DNA from: JAEUIA01 sp038330085
GTDB lineage: Bacteria > Planctomycetota > UBA1135 > GCA-002686595
Direction: 5' to 3'
DNA: 38,257 bases
NCBI GenBank assembly: GCA_038330085.1
Contig: JBBQNP010000029.1
Location: forward strand, 1 to 38,257
A model generated the notes under the pieces. It saw nothing but the letters and a program-made list of their open reading frames with translations, was not told the DNA's origin and did not search any database. Each line of letters opens with the position of its first letter. The first letter of the stretch is position 1. Positions 13,950 to 23,230 of this stretch are shown here, in pieces. Position numbers and translations under genes: made by a program.

Positions 13950-15707
13950 TCATGCGTCAGTAACCGGTCGCCTTCGCACGCGGATCGAGAGCACGAAGCC
14001 AAGTGCGATCCACAAGCCGATCCAGCCTTGCCACGTGGCTACATAGAACGGGCGCGGCGCCGAACTCGTCGCGGAGGATCCGGGTGTCGCCGTCGGTGCG
14101 ACAGGGATGGGCACGACCGCGCGCAGCGTTCCCGCGACCATGCGGTCCTTCCCCACTACGACGAGACGCTCGACGTCGCGTCCATCGGGACCGATCACCG
14201 CCGTGATGCCCGCGTTGGTCGCGCGCACCATCGAGCGGCCGGTCTCGATCGCGGCCATGTGGCTGAACGCCATCATCTGGTCGTACTCCCAACTCGTGCG
14301 GAACCAGGCTTCGTTGCTGGCGACGAGGTGGAAGTCGACCTCGCCGTCCTGGAGCGGAAGGACGTAGGGCCCTTCGAACATGTTGTCGAAGCACACGGTC
14401 GCGCCGAACTTCCAGGTCTGACCGTCGCGTCCCTGCACGGTGAGCACCTGCGCGCGGTCGAAGTCGACGAGGTCGGGCACGTACCCCGCCATCCCGAACG
14501 CCAGCTTGCGCACCCATTCGAGCTGTTCGAGCCCGGCCATCGTCTCGCCGCCGGGGACGAGGTGGATCTTCGCGGCGAGACCCGTGCGTTTGCCCGTCGA
14601 GTCCCAGGCAACGATCGCGTTCTGCCGCCGGAACACGCCGTCGCGCACGACGTAGTGCTCGACGCCGGACACGAACGCGGTGCCTGGCGGCAGGATCGGA
14701 TCGTGCCCGTTCGCACCGTAGAGCTCCTCAGCCACGATGATCTTCTCGTTGCCCCGCATCACCTCCAAGGCGGCGCGGTCGAAGTGCTGATCCTGCCACG
14801 GAACCGGCCGGACGCCCTTGTCCCACTGCTCGACGAGGTCCGGCGAGCCGAGGTTGAACGGGAAGAGCGTCTCCCCCCAGGCCACGATGTCGATCGGCTC
14901 TTTGGCGCGGCGCGCTTCCTTCATCCCGCGCAGCGTGAGCGCGAGGCTGTCGTCGAGCATCTCCTGACTGCTCATGCCGGACATCTTGCGCGCCTGCGGG
15001 AACGCCGGCTGGACGAGCAGGACGCGCGGACCGGGACGCGTCGCCGGAGCGGACGTGATCGCGGCGAAGAGCACGCACAGGACGGTCGGGATCAACGCGG
15101 CTGCTACGACGAACTTCGGTCGAGCGAGTTGCACGTGCTCGCGTCGAGCGCGCACGAAGTCCGCAATGCCGCCCGAGAACGCCGCCATCGCGAAACCGAT
15201 GCCCGCGGTCCCCCACACGCGCGCACCGCCCGCGAGCCACAGTTCTGCGTGGGCGTGATGACCGAGGCGCATCCATCCGAAACCGAACGGCGGCTCGATC
15301 ATGACGCGCAGCGTCTCGAGCGAGATCCACGCCGCCGGTGCCGCGATCGCCAGCGGCCACGTGCGCGCGATGCGTCGCAGGAGCACGCCCGCGACCGCCA
15401 TGTAGACCGCCGGCACGAGCGCGACGGCGAGCAGCGTGATCCAGATGACGTACGTGCTCCACCAGCAGATGACCGAGATGCCGATGGCGGCTGCGAGCCA
15501 TTCCACGAGGAACGCTCGGCGACCCGGCCGGCTGCACGCGAGCGCCCAAGGCACGAGCGCGACGAACGCGACGAACCACAGCCCGTCGCGCGTGACGAGG
15601 CCGGGTGTGGCGACGAACAACATCGCCCAGGTCGCCGACGCGCCGAGGAAGCGCAGCCGCGGACCGATCGTCGCGCGCGCAAGTGAATTCTGTTCCGAGG
15701 GCTTCAA
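13950..15707 (-). CDS. lnt: Apolipoprotein N-acyltransferase Lnt
   Basis: A 585-residue inner-membrane enzyme that adds the third acyl chain to lipoproteins. The N-terminal ~220 residues hold about six membrane segments. The periplasmic nitrilase-fold domain follows, with the expected Glu-Lys-Cys triad: E279 in VAWGETLFPF, K380 in LAAKIHLVPGGE and C439 in GATVCFDNMFEG. A last membrane helix is present near 560. The length is slightly above E. coli Lnt (512). The start is uncertain: TTG 15707 is the first possible one and has no ribosome site, while the first membrane segment begins near residue 25. The presence of Lnt agrees with the two lipoprotein signals in this window. It lies downstream of the beta-propeller lipoprotein on the same strand. 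Confidence 0.88.
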   Translation of the reverse strand: MKPSEQNSLARATIGPRLRFLGASATWAMLFVATPGLVTRDGLWFVAFVALVPWALACSRPGRRAFLVEWLAAAIGISVICWWSTYVIWITLLAVALVPAVYMAVAGVLLRRIARTWPLAIAAPAAWISLETLRVMIEPPFGFGWMRLGHHAHAELWLAGGARVWGTAGIGFAMAAFSGGIADFVRARREHVQLARPKFVVAAALIPTVLCVLFAAITSAPATRPGPRVLLVQPAFPQARKMSGMSSQEMLDDSLALTLRGMKEARRAKEPIDIVAWGETLFPFNLGSPDLVEQWDKGVRPVPWQDQHFDRAALEVMRGNEKIIVAEELYGANGHDPILPPGTAFVSGVEHYVVRDGVFRRQNAIVAWDSTGKRTGLAAKIHLVPGGETMAGLEQLEWVRKLAFGMAGYVPDLVDFDRAQVLTVQGRDGQTWKFGATVCFDNMFEGPYVLPLQDGEVDFHLVASNEAWFRTSWEYDQMMAFSHMAAIETGRSMVRATNAGITAVIGPDGRDVERLVVVGKDRMVAGTLRAVVPIPVAPTATPGSSATSSAPRPFYVATWQGWIGLWIALGFVLSIRVRRRPVTDA

Positions 15708-15850
15708 GACGAGCGAGAGAGATCACCACGCGCAGGCTGCAGTCTCAAGCGAACTCGGAGCTTGATTGGGCGATGAAACGATTCACGTACTTCGCGGCTT
15801 CGTTTCGGGCTTCCGACTGTCGCCCTATCAAGTTCGGGAAACTTGCGTTG
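15708..15850. other. Spacer between the beta-propeller gene and lnt
   Basis: 143 bp, less GC-rich than the surroundings. No convincing promoter or RNA seen. On the minus strand the propeller frame stays open through it after the TAG, encoding an Arg-rich stretch that does not look like a folded domain. Confidence 0.5.
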
Positions 15851-16873
15851 CTACGGACTCCGCGGTTCAAGGGTGTTGCCTCGCGGCGGGCGGTATTCAA
15901 CCCAGTCAAAGTAGAAGCGAGGAACCAGCGTGCAGAACCGTCCACTCACCGGGTCGCAGGCCTTGACCGTCCACGAGTAGCATGGCCAAACCATCGTGAA
16001 GCTCGGGAACCAGACGTGCTCGTCGTGCGTGGCCCACGCCTCGTAGATGACGAGCCCGTTCGGGCAACGACCGACAAGGCTGTAAAGGCCGGGAACGGGC
16101 CCGAGTCTCTCGATCGATGCGTCCGCGAGATCCAACTCGAAGACACCTTCCGAGTCTCGAGCGAGGAGATGCGCTGCATCATGACCGGGTGCGATCTCCG
16201 CGGCGCGACAGAACATCACCGTGCTGTCGTCGTCGAACCGGTGGACCGCCACGCTCGGCAATGCACCGCGCTTGAAGAACTCGGTGTCTGCGACAAGGTA
16301 GGCCAGAGCCTTTCCGTCCGACAGCCAGACGAGCCTGCTGTATCCGTGAACGGGGCCTGCAACGAACGTGCGCTCGTGCGTCGCGACGTCGATGACCTCG
16401 AGAACCCGTGCACGAAACAAGGCGAGGCGCCCGCCGCTCGGCGACAAGCTCACCTGCGGAGAGAAGAAGTTCTGGTCGTGGTCTTCGATCAGCTTCTCCT
16501 GAGAACCGTCCCGACCGAGAAGGAACACCTCGTTGCCCAAGAAGCCGGTTCGAACTGCAGCGTAATCGCCGTTCTCGTCGGGACCGCTGATCGTGAACGG
16601 ACTGAACGGCAGATCCAGTTGTGTCTCGTGACCTTCGGGAAGGGAGATCTGCTTGCCGCTCCTGAGCAGCAGCGTTCCCTCGACGTCGGCGGCCAGCTCA
16701 GGGCTGACGTGTCCCGGAGTCCATCGCATCTGCTCCGGAGTCGGCGGCGTGAAGAACAGAAAGCAGCCCGGGCAAAGCACGGACAGGACGAGAGCCAGAA
16801 GGGTGCCGGTGCAAGCGGCGCCGATCTTCCCGCAGCACGACGAAGTGACAATTTGATTGGGCGAGGAAATCAC
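15851..16873 (-). CDS. Predicted beta-propeller lipoprotein (TolB/WD40-like)
   Basis: A 340-residue protein. A hydrophobic N-terminal segment ends in LVLSVLCPGCFLFF, which may be a lipoprotein signal (the Cys context is not canonical). The rest is beta-rich with repeated blade-like stretches such as SLSPSGGRLALFRARVLEVID and RLVWLSDGKALAYLV, as in PD40/TolB-type propellers. No specific family is recognised. GTG 16873 lies eight bases after the moeA stop, so it may be coupled to moeA. Base composition is lower in GC than its neighbours, hinting at a different origin. It ends in TAG; the next in-frame stop is a TGA overlapping the lnt start. Expected location: membrane-anchored, outside the cytoplasm. 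Confidence 0.65.
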   Translation of the reverse strand: MISSPNQIVTSSCCGKIGAACTGTLLALVLSVLCPGCFLFFTPPTPEQMRWTPGHVSPELAADVEGTLLLRSGKQISLPEGHETQLDLPFSPFTISGPDENGDYAAVRTGFLGNEVFLLGRDGSQEKLIEDHDQNFFSPQVSLSPSGGRLALFRARVLEVIDVATHERTFVAGPVHGYSRLVWLSDGKALAYLVADTEFFKRGALPSVAVHRFDDDSTVMFCRAAEIAPGHDAAHLLARDSEGVFELDLADASIERLGPVPGLYSLVGRCPNGLVIYEAWATHDEHVWFPSFTMVWPCYSWTVKACDPVSGRFCTLVPRFYFDWVEYRPPRGNTLEPRSP

Positions 16874-16880
16874 GGCCGGA

Positions 16881-18128
16881 TCAGCGCACGTGGAGCTGTC
16901 GGTACTTCAACATCGTGCCGGCCTCGGCACTCGCGTCCGGGTCGATCACGGCGAGCGCGTCGGCGCGCGTCAACTTCACGATGTCGGCGGAGCTCGTCCA
17001 GTCGAGCGGGATGATCTCGTCGATACCGTCGGCGGCCTGAACGATCTTCACGGGCAAGTTCTGCTGCCGCGGGTTCGGTTTCACGCTCTTCCCCGTCCAG
17101 CGACCGACGCGCAATCGCTCGGTCCACTCGTGCGGATCGGCGCCTTCCATCTTCGCCAGCGCGGGACGCACGAAGACCTCGAAGCCGACGAGACACGACA
17201 CCGGATTGCCGGGGAGCGCGAACACGGGCACGCGGCCGCGCATGCCGAACCACAAGGGCTTCCCGGGTTTGATCGCGATCTTGTGGAACACGAGCTCGAC
17301 GCCGCACTTCTCGAACACGGCACCGACGAGGTCGTACTTGCCCATGCTCACGCCGCCTGTCGTCATCACCGCGTCGCACGTTTCGAGCACTTCGCGAAAG
17401 CGGCGCTCGAGCACCGCTTCGTCGTCGGGCACGACTCCCAGGTTGATGACTTCCGCCCCCGCGAGCCTGGCGCGCGCGGCGAGATAGAACGTGTTGCCCT
17501 CGCGAATCTGCCCCGGACCCGGACGCACCGTCGGCGCGACGAGCTCGTCCCCCGTCGTGAGCAAGCCGACGCGCGGGCGCCTCTTCACCGGCACCGGCTC
17601 GCAACCGACGGCGGACAACACAGACAGGTCGATCGGCGTCAGCCGCTTGCCCGCGCGCAACACGGTGTCGCCGGTCCGCAGGTCTTCGGCCCGGTGACAG
17701 ACGTGCTGACCCGCTCGCGGCGCGTCGTCGAGCACCACGTTCCGGCCATCGACACGGCTCTTCTCCACCATCACGACCGCGTCGCAGTCAACCGGCAACT
17801 CCGCGCCCGTGTAAATTGCGATGCACTGCCCGGGCCCTACTTTGCCTCCAAAAGTTGCGCCTGCCTTCGACTCCCCCACCTGCTCCAGAGCGCGCGGACC
17901 GGCGGCGAAATCCGCGCTGCGCACCGCGAAACCGTCCATCGCGCTCTTCTCGAACGGGGGCAGGTCGACGTCGGAGCGCACGTCGAGGGCGAGCACGCGA
18001 CCGGCGGCGGTTTCGAGCGCGACCAACTCGGCCACGTGGCCCGGCTCGATCCGCTCTAGAATGTCAGCAATAGCTTCCGTGACGGTGCGCACGTCGCGCA
18101 GCATATCCGGCGCCGATTCCCCCTCCAT
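16881..18128 (-). CDS. moeA: Molybdopterin molybdenumtransferase MoeA
   Basis: A 415-residue enzyme that inserts molybdate into adenylated molybdopterin in the cytoplasm. Motifs seen are PPFEKSAMDGFAV (S-x-M-D-G-x-A, near residue 63), IYTGAELP, the MPT-binding VGLLTTGDELV, AVMTTGGVSMGKYD and FALPGNPVSCLV. The C-terminal domain IV is present. The length equals typical MoeA (about 410). I start at ATG 18128 (MEGESAPDML), which has GGAG ten bases upstream; the frame extends 53 codons further, but that part is Arg-rich and crosses the divergent efflux promoter region. No other moa/mob gene is in the window. It is divergent from the RND operon and followed closely by the propeller lipoprotein. Confidence 0.95.
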   Translation of the reverse strand: MEGESAPDMLRDVRTVTEAIADILERIEPGHVAELVALETAAGRVLALDVRSDVDLPPFEKSAMDGFAVRSADFAAGPRALEQVGESKAGATFGGKVGPGQCIAIYTGAELPVDCDAVVMVEKSRVDGRNVVLDDAPRAGQHVCHRAEDLRTGDTVLRAGKRLTPIDLSVLSAVGCEPVPVKRRPRVGLLTTGDELVAPTVRPGPGQIREGNTFYLAARARLAGAEVINLGVVPDDEAVLERRFREVLETCDAVMTTGGVSMGKYDLVGAVFEKCGVELVFHKIAIKPGKPLWFGMRGRVPVFALPGNPVSCLVGFEVFVRPALAKMEGADPHEWTERLRVGRWTGKSVKPNPRQQNLPVKIVQAADGIDEIIPLDWTSSADIVKLTRADALAVIDPDASAEAGTMLKYRQLHVR

Positions 18129-18187
18129 GCTTTCGCCGCTCCGAGTCCTTCCACCGGGCCGGCACTGACGCCCCGAGTCCCCCATCC
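18129..18187. promoter_or_regulatory. Divergent control region with a 12-bp direct repeat
   Basis: 59 bp separate the moeA and RND adaptor starts. CGCTCCGAGTCC (18137-18148) and CGCCCCGAGTCC (18169-18180) are direct repeats matching at 11 of 12 positions and 32 bp apart, about three helical turns. They are good candidates for regulator sites on the efflux operon. No clear -35/-10 pair was found. Confidence 0.4.
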
Positions 18188-19729
18188 ATGAACGTGTCCA
18201 GTTCGGCGCGAGCGATCGCCGGCGCTCTACTCCTCTGCATCGCCGCATGCAGTCACGGCGGGCCTGCTCCGGAATCGACCGAGGCATCCGGCCCGAAGAA
18301 GCGCGAGCCCGCGCGCGTGCGTACGGCGCTGGTCGAGCAGCGCGAGATGGTCAAGACGCTCTCGACGACCACCGTCATCGAATCCGAGCACGAGGTGAAG
18401 CTCGTCCCGCGCACGACCGGCATCGTCACGGAGGTCAAGGCCGAGGAAGGTGACCATGTGACGACGGACACGGTGCTCGCCGTCCTCGATCGACGCTTGA
18501 CGCGCGCGATGATCGAAGACGCGAAGGTCGCCGTGCGCGAAGCCGACGACAGCGTGGCCAAGGCCGACATCGCCAAGAGCGAGTCCGACTCGCGCATCGT
18601 CACGGCGCAGATCAGGTACGACCAGACGGTGCGCGACTACGATCGCAATGCGAAGACGAACCTGATCTCGGCGCAGGCGCTCGACAACCTGGCCGTGCAG
18701 CGCGACACGGCCAAGAACGAGCTCGAGACCGCCAAGCTCTCTTCGCAGAGCGCCGAGATCGCGGCCAAGGCCGTGCGCACGACGCTCGAGAAGACGAAGC
18801 TCGCGCTCGAGCGTGCCAAGCTCGACGACTCGTTCCGCGAGATCACGGCACCGTTCGACGGCGTCATCGCGTCGCGCTCCATCCGCGAAGGCGACCTGGC
18901 TGGATCGGGAGCGAACGTCTTCGTGCTCACGGACGTCAAGAACCTGCGCGCGATCGTGTACCGGCCGCAGCGCGAGCTCTCCATGTTCCTGACGGCCGGT
19001 CGCACGGGCGTCCGTGATGGGACCGAGATGACCGACGTGGCGCGCCGGCCCGAGGACGGCGGCGTGGATGCAGTGCAGCCGACCGGCGACGTCGACGCCG
19101 GTGCATCACGCTCCGCTGCAAACGGATCGAAAGGCCAGCGCCCGACCGATGCGGACGGCACGTCGGACAGGGAAACGCTGAACGCGGGGCTGGGAGCCCA
19201 CGCGGGTCGCAAGCTCGAGATCCGCGCCGTGCCCGAAGCTCTGCCGGGATCGGTTTTCCGCGGCGAACTGCAGCTCGTCAGCCCCTCGATCGATCCGCAG
19301 TCGGGCTCCTTCCGCGTCACGATCCACATGGGTGAGCCGATCGAGGGCCCGAAGGACGCGCGCCTCTTGCCGGGGATGCTCGTGCGCGTCGAGATCGTCA
19401 CCGACCGGCACCCCAATGCGTTCGTCGTGCCCAAGCGCGCATTGCGCCGCGAGGGCGAGCAGAACCTGCTCTTCGTCGTGAAGGACGGCGTCGCGCACAA
19501 GCTCGAGGTCACCGAGGGATTCTCCGACGATGCTTCGGTCGAGGTCTTCGCGGCGACGGGGTCGATCCTCGCGCGCGGCGATCGCGTGATCGTCGTCGGC
19601 AACCGCGAGCTCGAGGACGGCGCCGACGTGAAGGAAGAGAACGCTGCGGACACGACTCCGCAGCCCGACGCCGCAGCCGACGACGCGAGCAAGAGCGGCG
19701 AGACCGACGGCCAGACCCGCAAGGGCTAG
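18188..19729 (+). CDS. RND efflux periplasmic adaptor lipoprotein (membrane fusion protein)
   Basis: A 513-residue adaptor. The lipoprotein signal ALLLCIAACSHGG has the lipobox IAAC with Cys21. The lipoyl-like half-motif GIVTEVKAEEGDHV (about 77-90) is followed by a coiled-coil hairpin (about 105-215), then the second half ITAPFDGVIASRSIREGD and the beta-barrel and membrane-proximal domains. An insert of about 70 residues (about 277-340), rich in Asp, Gly and Thr, interrupts the barrel region and is unusual for the family (normally 350-420 residues). The C-terminus is a ~35-residue acidic tail. It acts with the two permeases just downstream; the outer-membrane channel (TolC type) is not in the window. 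It ends in TAG, 12 bp before the permease GTG in the same frame. Confidence 0.9.
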   Translation: MNVSSSARAIAGALLLCIAACSHGGPAPESTEASGPKKREPARVRTALVEQREMVKTLSTTTVIESEHEVKLVPRTTGIVTEVKAEEGDHVTTDTVLAVLDRRLTRAMIEDAKVAVREADDSVAKADIAKSESDSRIVTAQIRYDQTVRDYDRNAKTNLISAQALDNLAVQRDTAKNELETAKLSSQSAEIAAKAVRTTLEKTKLALERAKLDDSFREITAPFDGVIASRSIREGDLAGSGANVFVLTDVKNLRAIVYRPQRELSMFLTAGRTGVRDGTEMTDVARRPEDGGVDAVQPTGDVDAGASRSAANGSKGQRPTDADGTSDRETLNAGLGAHAGRKLEIRAVPEALPGSVFRGELQLVSPSIDPQSGSFRVTIHMGEPIEGPKDARLLPGMLVRVEIVTDRHPNAFVVPKRALRREGEQNLLFVVKDGVAHKLEVTEGFSDDASVEVFAATGSILARGDRVIVVGNRELEDGADVKEENAADTTPQPDAAADDASKSGETDGQTRKG

Positions 19730-19741
19730 ACGGGCTCACGC

Positions 19742-22700
19742 GTGGCGATCGAACCCGTTCAGGAACCGTCGCCGGCGCAGCCTGCTCACCCGCCCACGGG
19801 CGGGATCCTCGACGGCGTCGTGCATCGACCGGTTGCGATCACGATGTGCGTCATCGCGATCGCGGTGTTCGGCGTCGTCTCGCTCACCAAGCTTCCCATC
19901 GATCTGCTGCCGGAGATCAGCTACCCGACGTTGACGGTGCGCACGACGTACACGGGTGCAGCGCCCGAGGACGTCGAAGACCGTATCTCCGAGCGCGTGC
20001 AGGAAGCGCTCTCGACGCTGCCGCACCTCGTGCGCACGACGTCGATCAGCCGCGCCGAGACGAGCGACGTCGTGCTCGACTTCGACTGGGGCACGCCGAT
20101 GACGTTCGCGGTGCAGGACGTGCGCGACAAGCTCGACGGCGTGTTCCTGCCGGAGGGCGCGGACAAGCCGCTGATCCTGCGCTACGACCCGAACCTCGAT
20201 CCGATCCTGCGCATCGGCGTCAGCGCGGCTCCGAGCTTGACGCCGCGCACCGACGCGGATCGCGAGAAGGACTTGATGCACTTGCGCTGGCTCGCGGAGA
20301 AGCGGCTGAAGCGCGAGCTCGAGACCTTGCCCGGCGTCGCGGCGGTGCAGGTGCGCGGCGGCTTGCAGGAAGAGATCCGCGTCAGCGTCGATCCGTTCAA
20401 GATGGCGGCGCAGAACTTGGATCCGAACGATCTCGCCGCGCGCCTCGCGCAGGAAAACCTGAACGCTTCGGGCGGGCTGATCCGCGAGGGATCGACCGAC
20501 TACCTCGTGCGTACGCTGAACGAGTTCCAGAATATCGACGAGATCGCCGACCTCGCGGTCGTGCGCCGCAACGATGCCATCATCCGCGTGCGCGACGTCG
20601 CCACGGTGCAGCGCACGCACGCACGACGCGAGGTGATCACGCGGCTCGACGGGCGCGAGGCGGTCGAGATCGCGATCTACCGCGAGGCTGGGGCGAACAT
20701 CGTCGAGCTCGCGGATCGGATGCAGGAACGCTTGTTCGGGACACCCGCGCAGCGCGAGCAAGAGGAGAACAAGGACAAGGACAAATCGGGCGCGGCTGCG
20801 GGTTCCGAGGATGGTGCGAGCGGCGGCGGTCCGGGCGGTGGCGACGGGGCTCTGATGGGCGGCGGCGGAGCGTACCTGGCGCGCCAGTACAAGAAGGACG
20901 CGCGCTTCGCGGTCCTGTCCGATCAGTCGACGTTCATCCGCGACTCGATCCACGACGTGCGCAGCTCGGCGATCATGGGGATCATCCTGACGGTGCTCGT
21001 CATTGGGTTGTCGCTGCGCGCGTTCCTGCCGACGCTCGTCATCAGCGTCTCGATCCCGATCTCGGTGATCGCCACGTTCGCGCCCATGTACTTGGGGCAC
21101 GTGTCGTTGAACATCATGTCGCTCGGCGGGCTCGCGCTCGGCGTAGGCATGATCGTCGACGCGTCGATCGTCGTGCTCGAGTCGGTGCAGAGGTGCCGCG
21201 ACGAAGGCGATGGGCCGATGCAGGCCGCGGTGCGCGGCACGCGTGAAGTGCTGGGCGCGATCACCGGCTCGACGCTCACGAGCGTCGCTGTGTTCGCACC
21301 GATCGTGTTCGTGCACGGCGTAGCGGGGCGCATCTTCGGCGATCAGGCGCTGACGGTGGTGAGCTCGCTGACGGCGTCATTGCTCGTCGCGGCGTTCTTC
21401 ATCCCGATGCTCGTGGCACGGCCGTGGTTCGACAAGAACTTCTTGCGCGACCGCACACGAGAGAAGCCCAAGGATCTGGTCGAGCGCCAGCCTTTCGACG
21501 GCGACCACGTGACGCTCAGCGCGCTGCACACGGTCGGCGTCGCTTCACTCGCAGTCAGTGGTTCCATCGTGAGGACCGTCGGGGCGGGCGGCTTCAGCGT
21601 TTGGAGAGCCTTCGCGTTCGTGGCGGGCCCGTTCGGCTGGTTGCACGACCGCGCTTGGAACTGGGTCGCGGGCACGTACCCGCGCATCTTGGCCGGCGCG
21701 CTGCGTCACGCGTGGATCGTGATGCTCGTCGCGGCCGGTGCGCTTGCGTTCGCCGTCGAGCGCGCGCGGCATCTGGGCCTCGACCTCCTCCCCGAAATCC
21801 ACCAGGGCGAGTTCACCGCGCACGTCGGCCTCGACATCGGCTCCCCTATCGAAACCACCGACCAGGTGATGGATTCGATCGAGCACGACGTGCGCGCGAT
21901 GGACGGGGTCAAGCTCACCGCGCTCGTCATCGGCGTCGAGCGCGATCAGCTCACGCGCGACATCGAAGGCAAGCACACGGCGCGTCTGACCGTGCGCCTG
22001 AAACCCGGCCTTGCCAACGCGCGCGACGAAGAGCGCGTGCTCGAGCGCGTGCGCGCTCGTATCGCCGCCGACCCGGCCGTGCGCACCGTGGACTTCACGC
22101 GGCCGACGCCGTTCGCGCTCGACGCGCCGGTGCAGGTCGAGGTCCTCGGCTACGACCTCGACCGGATCCGCGACGTCGGCGCGGTCGTCGCCGAGCGCCT
22201 GGCCAAGGTCCAGGGATTGAGCGACATCCGCACGACGGTGCACACCGGCAACCCCGAGGCGCGCGTGCACTTCGACCGCGACAAGACGTTGCAGTACGGG
22301 CTCGACCTCGACGCAGCGAGCAAGCTCGTGCGCGACCAGGTGCTCGGCAACGTGAGCACGCGCTTCACGCGCGGAGACGACCGCATCGACGTCCGGGTGA
22401 TGGGCGACGAGATCCTGCTCGGCAACCTCGATCGCGTGCTCGACCTCGTGTTGAACCCGAGCAGCGAGAACCCCGTACGCCTGCGCGACGTCGCCGACGT
22501 GCGCATCGTGCAGGGACCGGCCGAGATCCGCCGCATCGGCAACACGCGCGCGGTCGTGATCACAGCGGCGACGACGGGGCTCGATCTGGGCGGCATTTCC
22601 TCGCACGTGCAGGACGTGATCGCGCACGTGCCGACGCCGGACGACGTCATCGTGCAGCTCGGCGGACAGAAGCGCGAGATGGACGAGGCCACGGCCAGCC

Positions 22701-23230
22701 TGAAGTTCGCGCTGCTCCTGGCCATCTTCTTGGTGTACGCGGTGATGGCGAGCCAATTCGAGTCGTTGCTGCAGCCGCTGATCATCCTGGTGACGATTCC
22801 GTTGGCGATGGTCGGCGTCGTGTTCGTGCTCGACGCGCTCCATGTGCCGCTCTCGATCGTCGTGTTCATCGGTGCCATCCTGCTGGCGGGCATCGTCGTC
22901 AACAACGCGATCGTCCTGGTCGACCGGGTCAACCAGATGCGCGCGCGAGGCATGGGCGTACGCGACGCATTGCTCGAAGCGGCGTCGACGCGCCTGCGGC
23001 CGATCTACATGACGACGGCGACGACGGTGCTCGGACTCTTGCCGCTGACCGGCTGGCTCAACGGCGTGCCGGGGTTCACCTCCACGGGCGCGGGTGCCGA
23101 GCTGCGCGCGCCGATGGCCATCACCGTCATCGCCGGGCTCACCTGCTCGACGATGTTGACGCTCATCGTGATCCCGTGCGTCTATCATCTCGTGTACCGG
23201 CGGCAGGATCGCGCACGGGTGACGGCATGA
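19742..23230 (+). CDS. RND family efflux permease 1 (AcrB/MdtB-like)
   Basis: A 1,162-residue proton-driven inner-membrane pump subunit. TM1 is near residues 30-50, and PIDLLPEISYPTLTVRT is the conserved start of the first periplasmic domain. The TM4 motif reads LALGVGMIVDASIVVLES (near 460), with one Asp where AcrB has two. The TM10 motif reads GIVVNNAIVLVDRVNQ (near 1049), without the AcrB lysine. A Gly/Lys-rich insert (about 340-380, NKDKDKSG then GGGG runs) and a longer linker between the two halves make it larger than AcrB (1,049). GTG 19742 is the start; the stop overlaps permease 2 (ATGA). Adaptor plus two different permeases resembles MdtABC, whose permeases form a mixed trimer. Substrate unknown. 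Confidence 0.93.
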   Translation: MAIEPVQEPSPAQPAHPPTGGILDGVVHRPVAITMCVIAIAVFGVVSLTKLPIDLLPEISYPTLTVRTTYTGAAPEDVEDRISERVQEALSTLPHLVRTTSISRAETSDVVLDFDWGTPMTFAVQDVRDKLDGVFLPEGADKPLILRYDPNLDPILRIGVSAAPSLTPRTDADREKDLMHLRWLAEKRLKRELETLPGVAAVQVRGGLQEEIRVSVDPFKMAAQNLDPNDLAARLAQENLNASGGLIREGSTDYLVRTLNEFQNIDEIADLAVVRRNDAIIRVRDVATVQRTHARREVITRLDGREAVEIAIYREAGANIVELADRMQERLFGTPAQREQEENKDKDKSGAAAGSEDGASGGGPGGGDGALMGGGGAYLARQYKKDARFAVLSDQSTFIRDSIHDVRSSAIMGIILTVLVIGLSLRAFLPTLVISVSIPISVIATFAPMYLGHVSLNIMSLGGLALGVGMIVDASIVVLESVQRCRDEGDGPMQAAVRGTREVLGAITGSTLTSVAVFAPIVFVHGVAGRIFGDQALTVVSSLTASLLVAAFFIPMLVARPWFDKNFLRDRTREKPKDLVERQPFDGDHVTLSALHTVGVASLAVSGSIVRTVGAGGFSVWRAFAFVAGPFGWLHDRAWNWVAGTYPRILAGALRHAWIVMLVAAGALAFAVERARHLGLDLLPEIHQGEFTAHVGLDIGSPIETTDQVMDSIEHDVRAMDGVKLTALVIGVERDQLTRDIEGKHTARLTVRLKPGLANARDEERVLERVRARIAADPAVRTVDFTRPTPFALDAPVQVEVLGYDLDRIRDVGAVVAERLAKVQGLSDIRTTVHTGNPEARVHFDRDKTLQYGLDLDAASKLVRDQVLGNVSTRFTRGDDRIDVRVMGDEILLGNLDRVLDLVLNPSSENPVRLRDVADVRIVQGPAEIRRIGNTRAVVITAATTGLDLGGISSHVQDVIAHVPTPDDVIVQLGGQKREMDEATASLKFALLLAIFLVYAVMASQFESLLQPLIILVTIPLAMVGVVFVLDALHVPLSIVVFIGAILLAGIVVNNAIVLVDRVNQMRARGMGVRDALLEAASTRLRPIYMTTATTVLGLLPLTGWLNGVPGFTSTGAGAELRAPMAITVIAGLTCSTMLTLIVIPCVYHLVYRRQDRARVTA

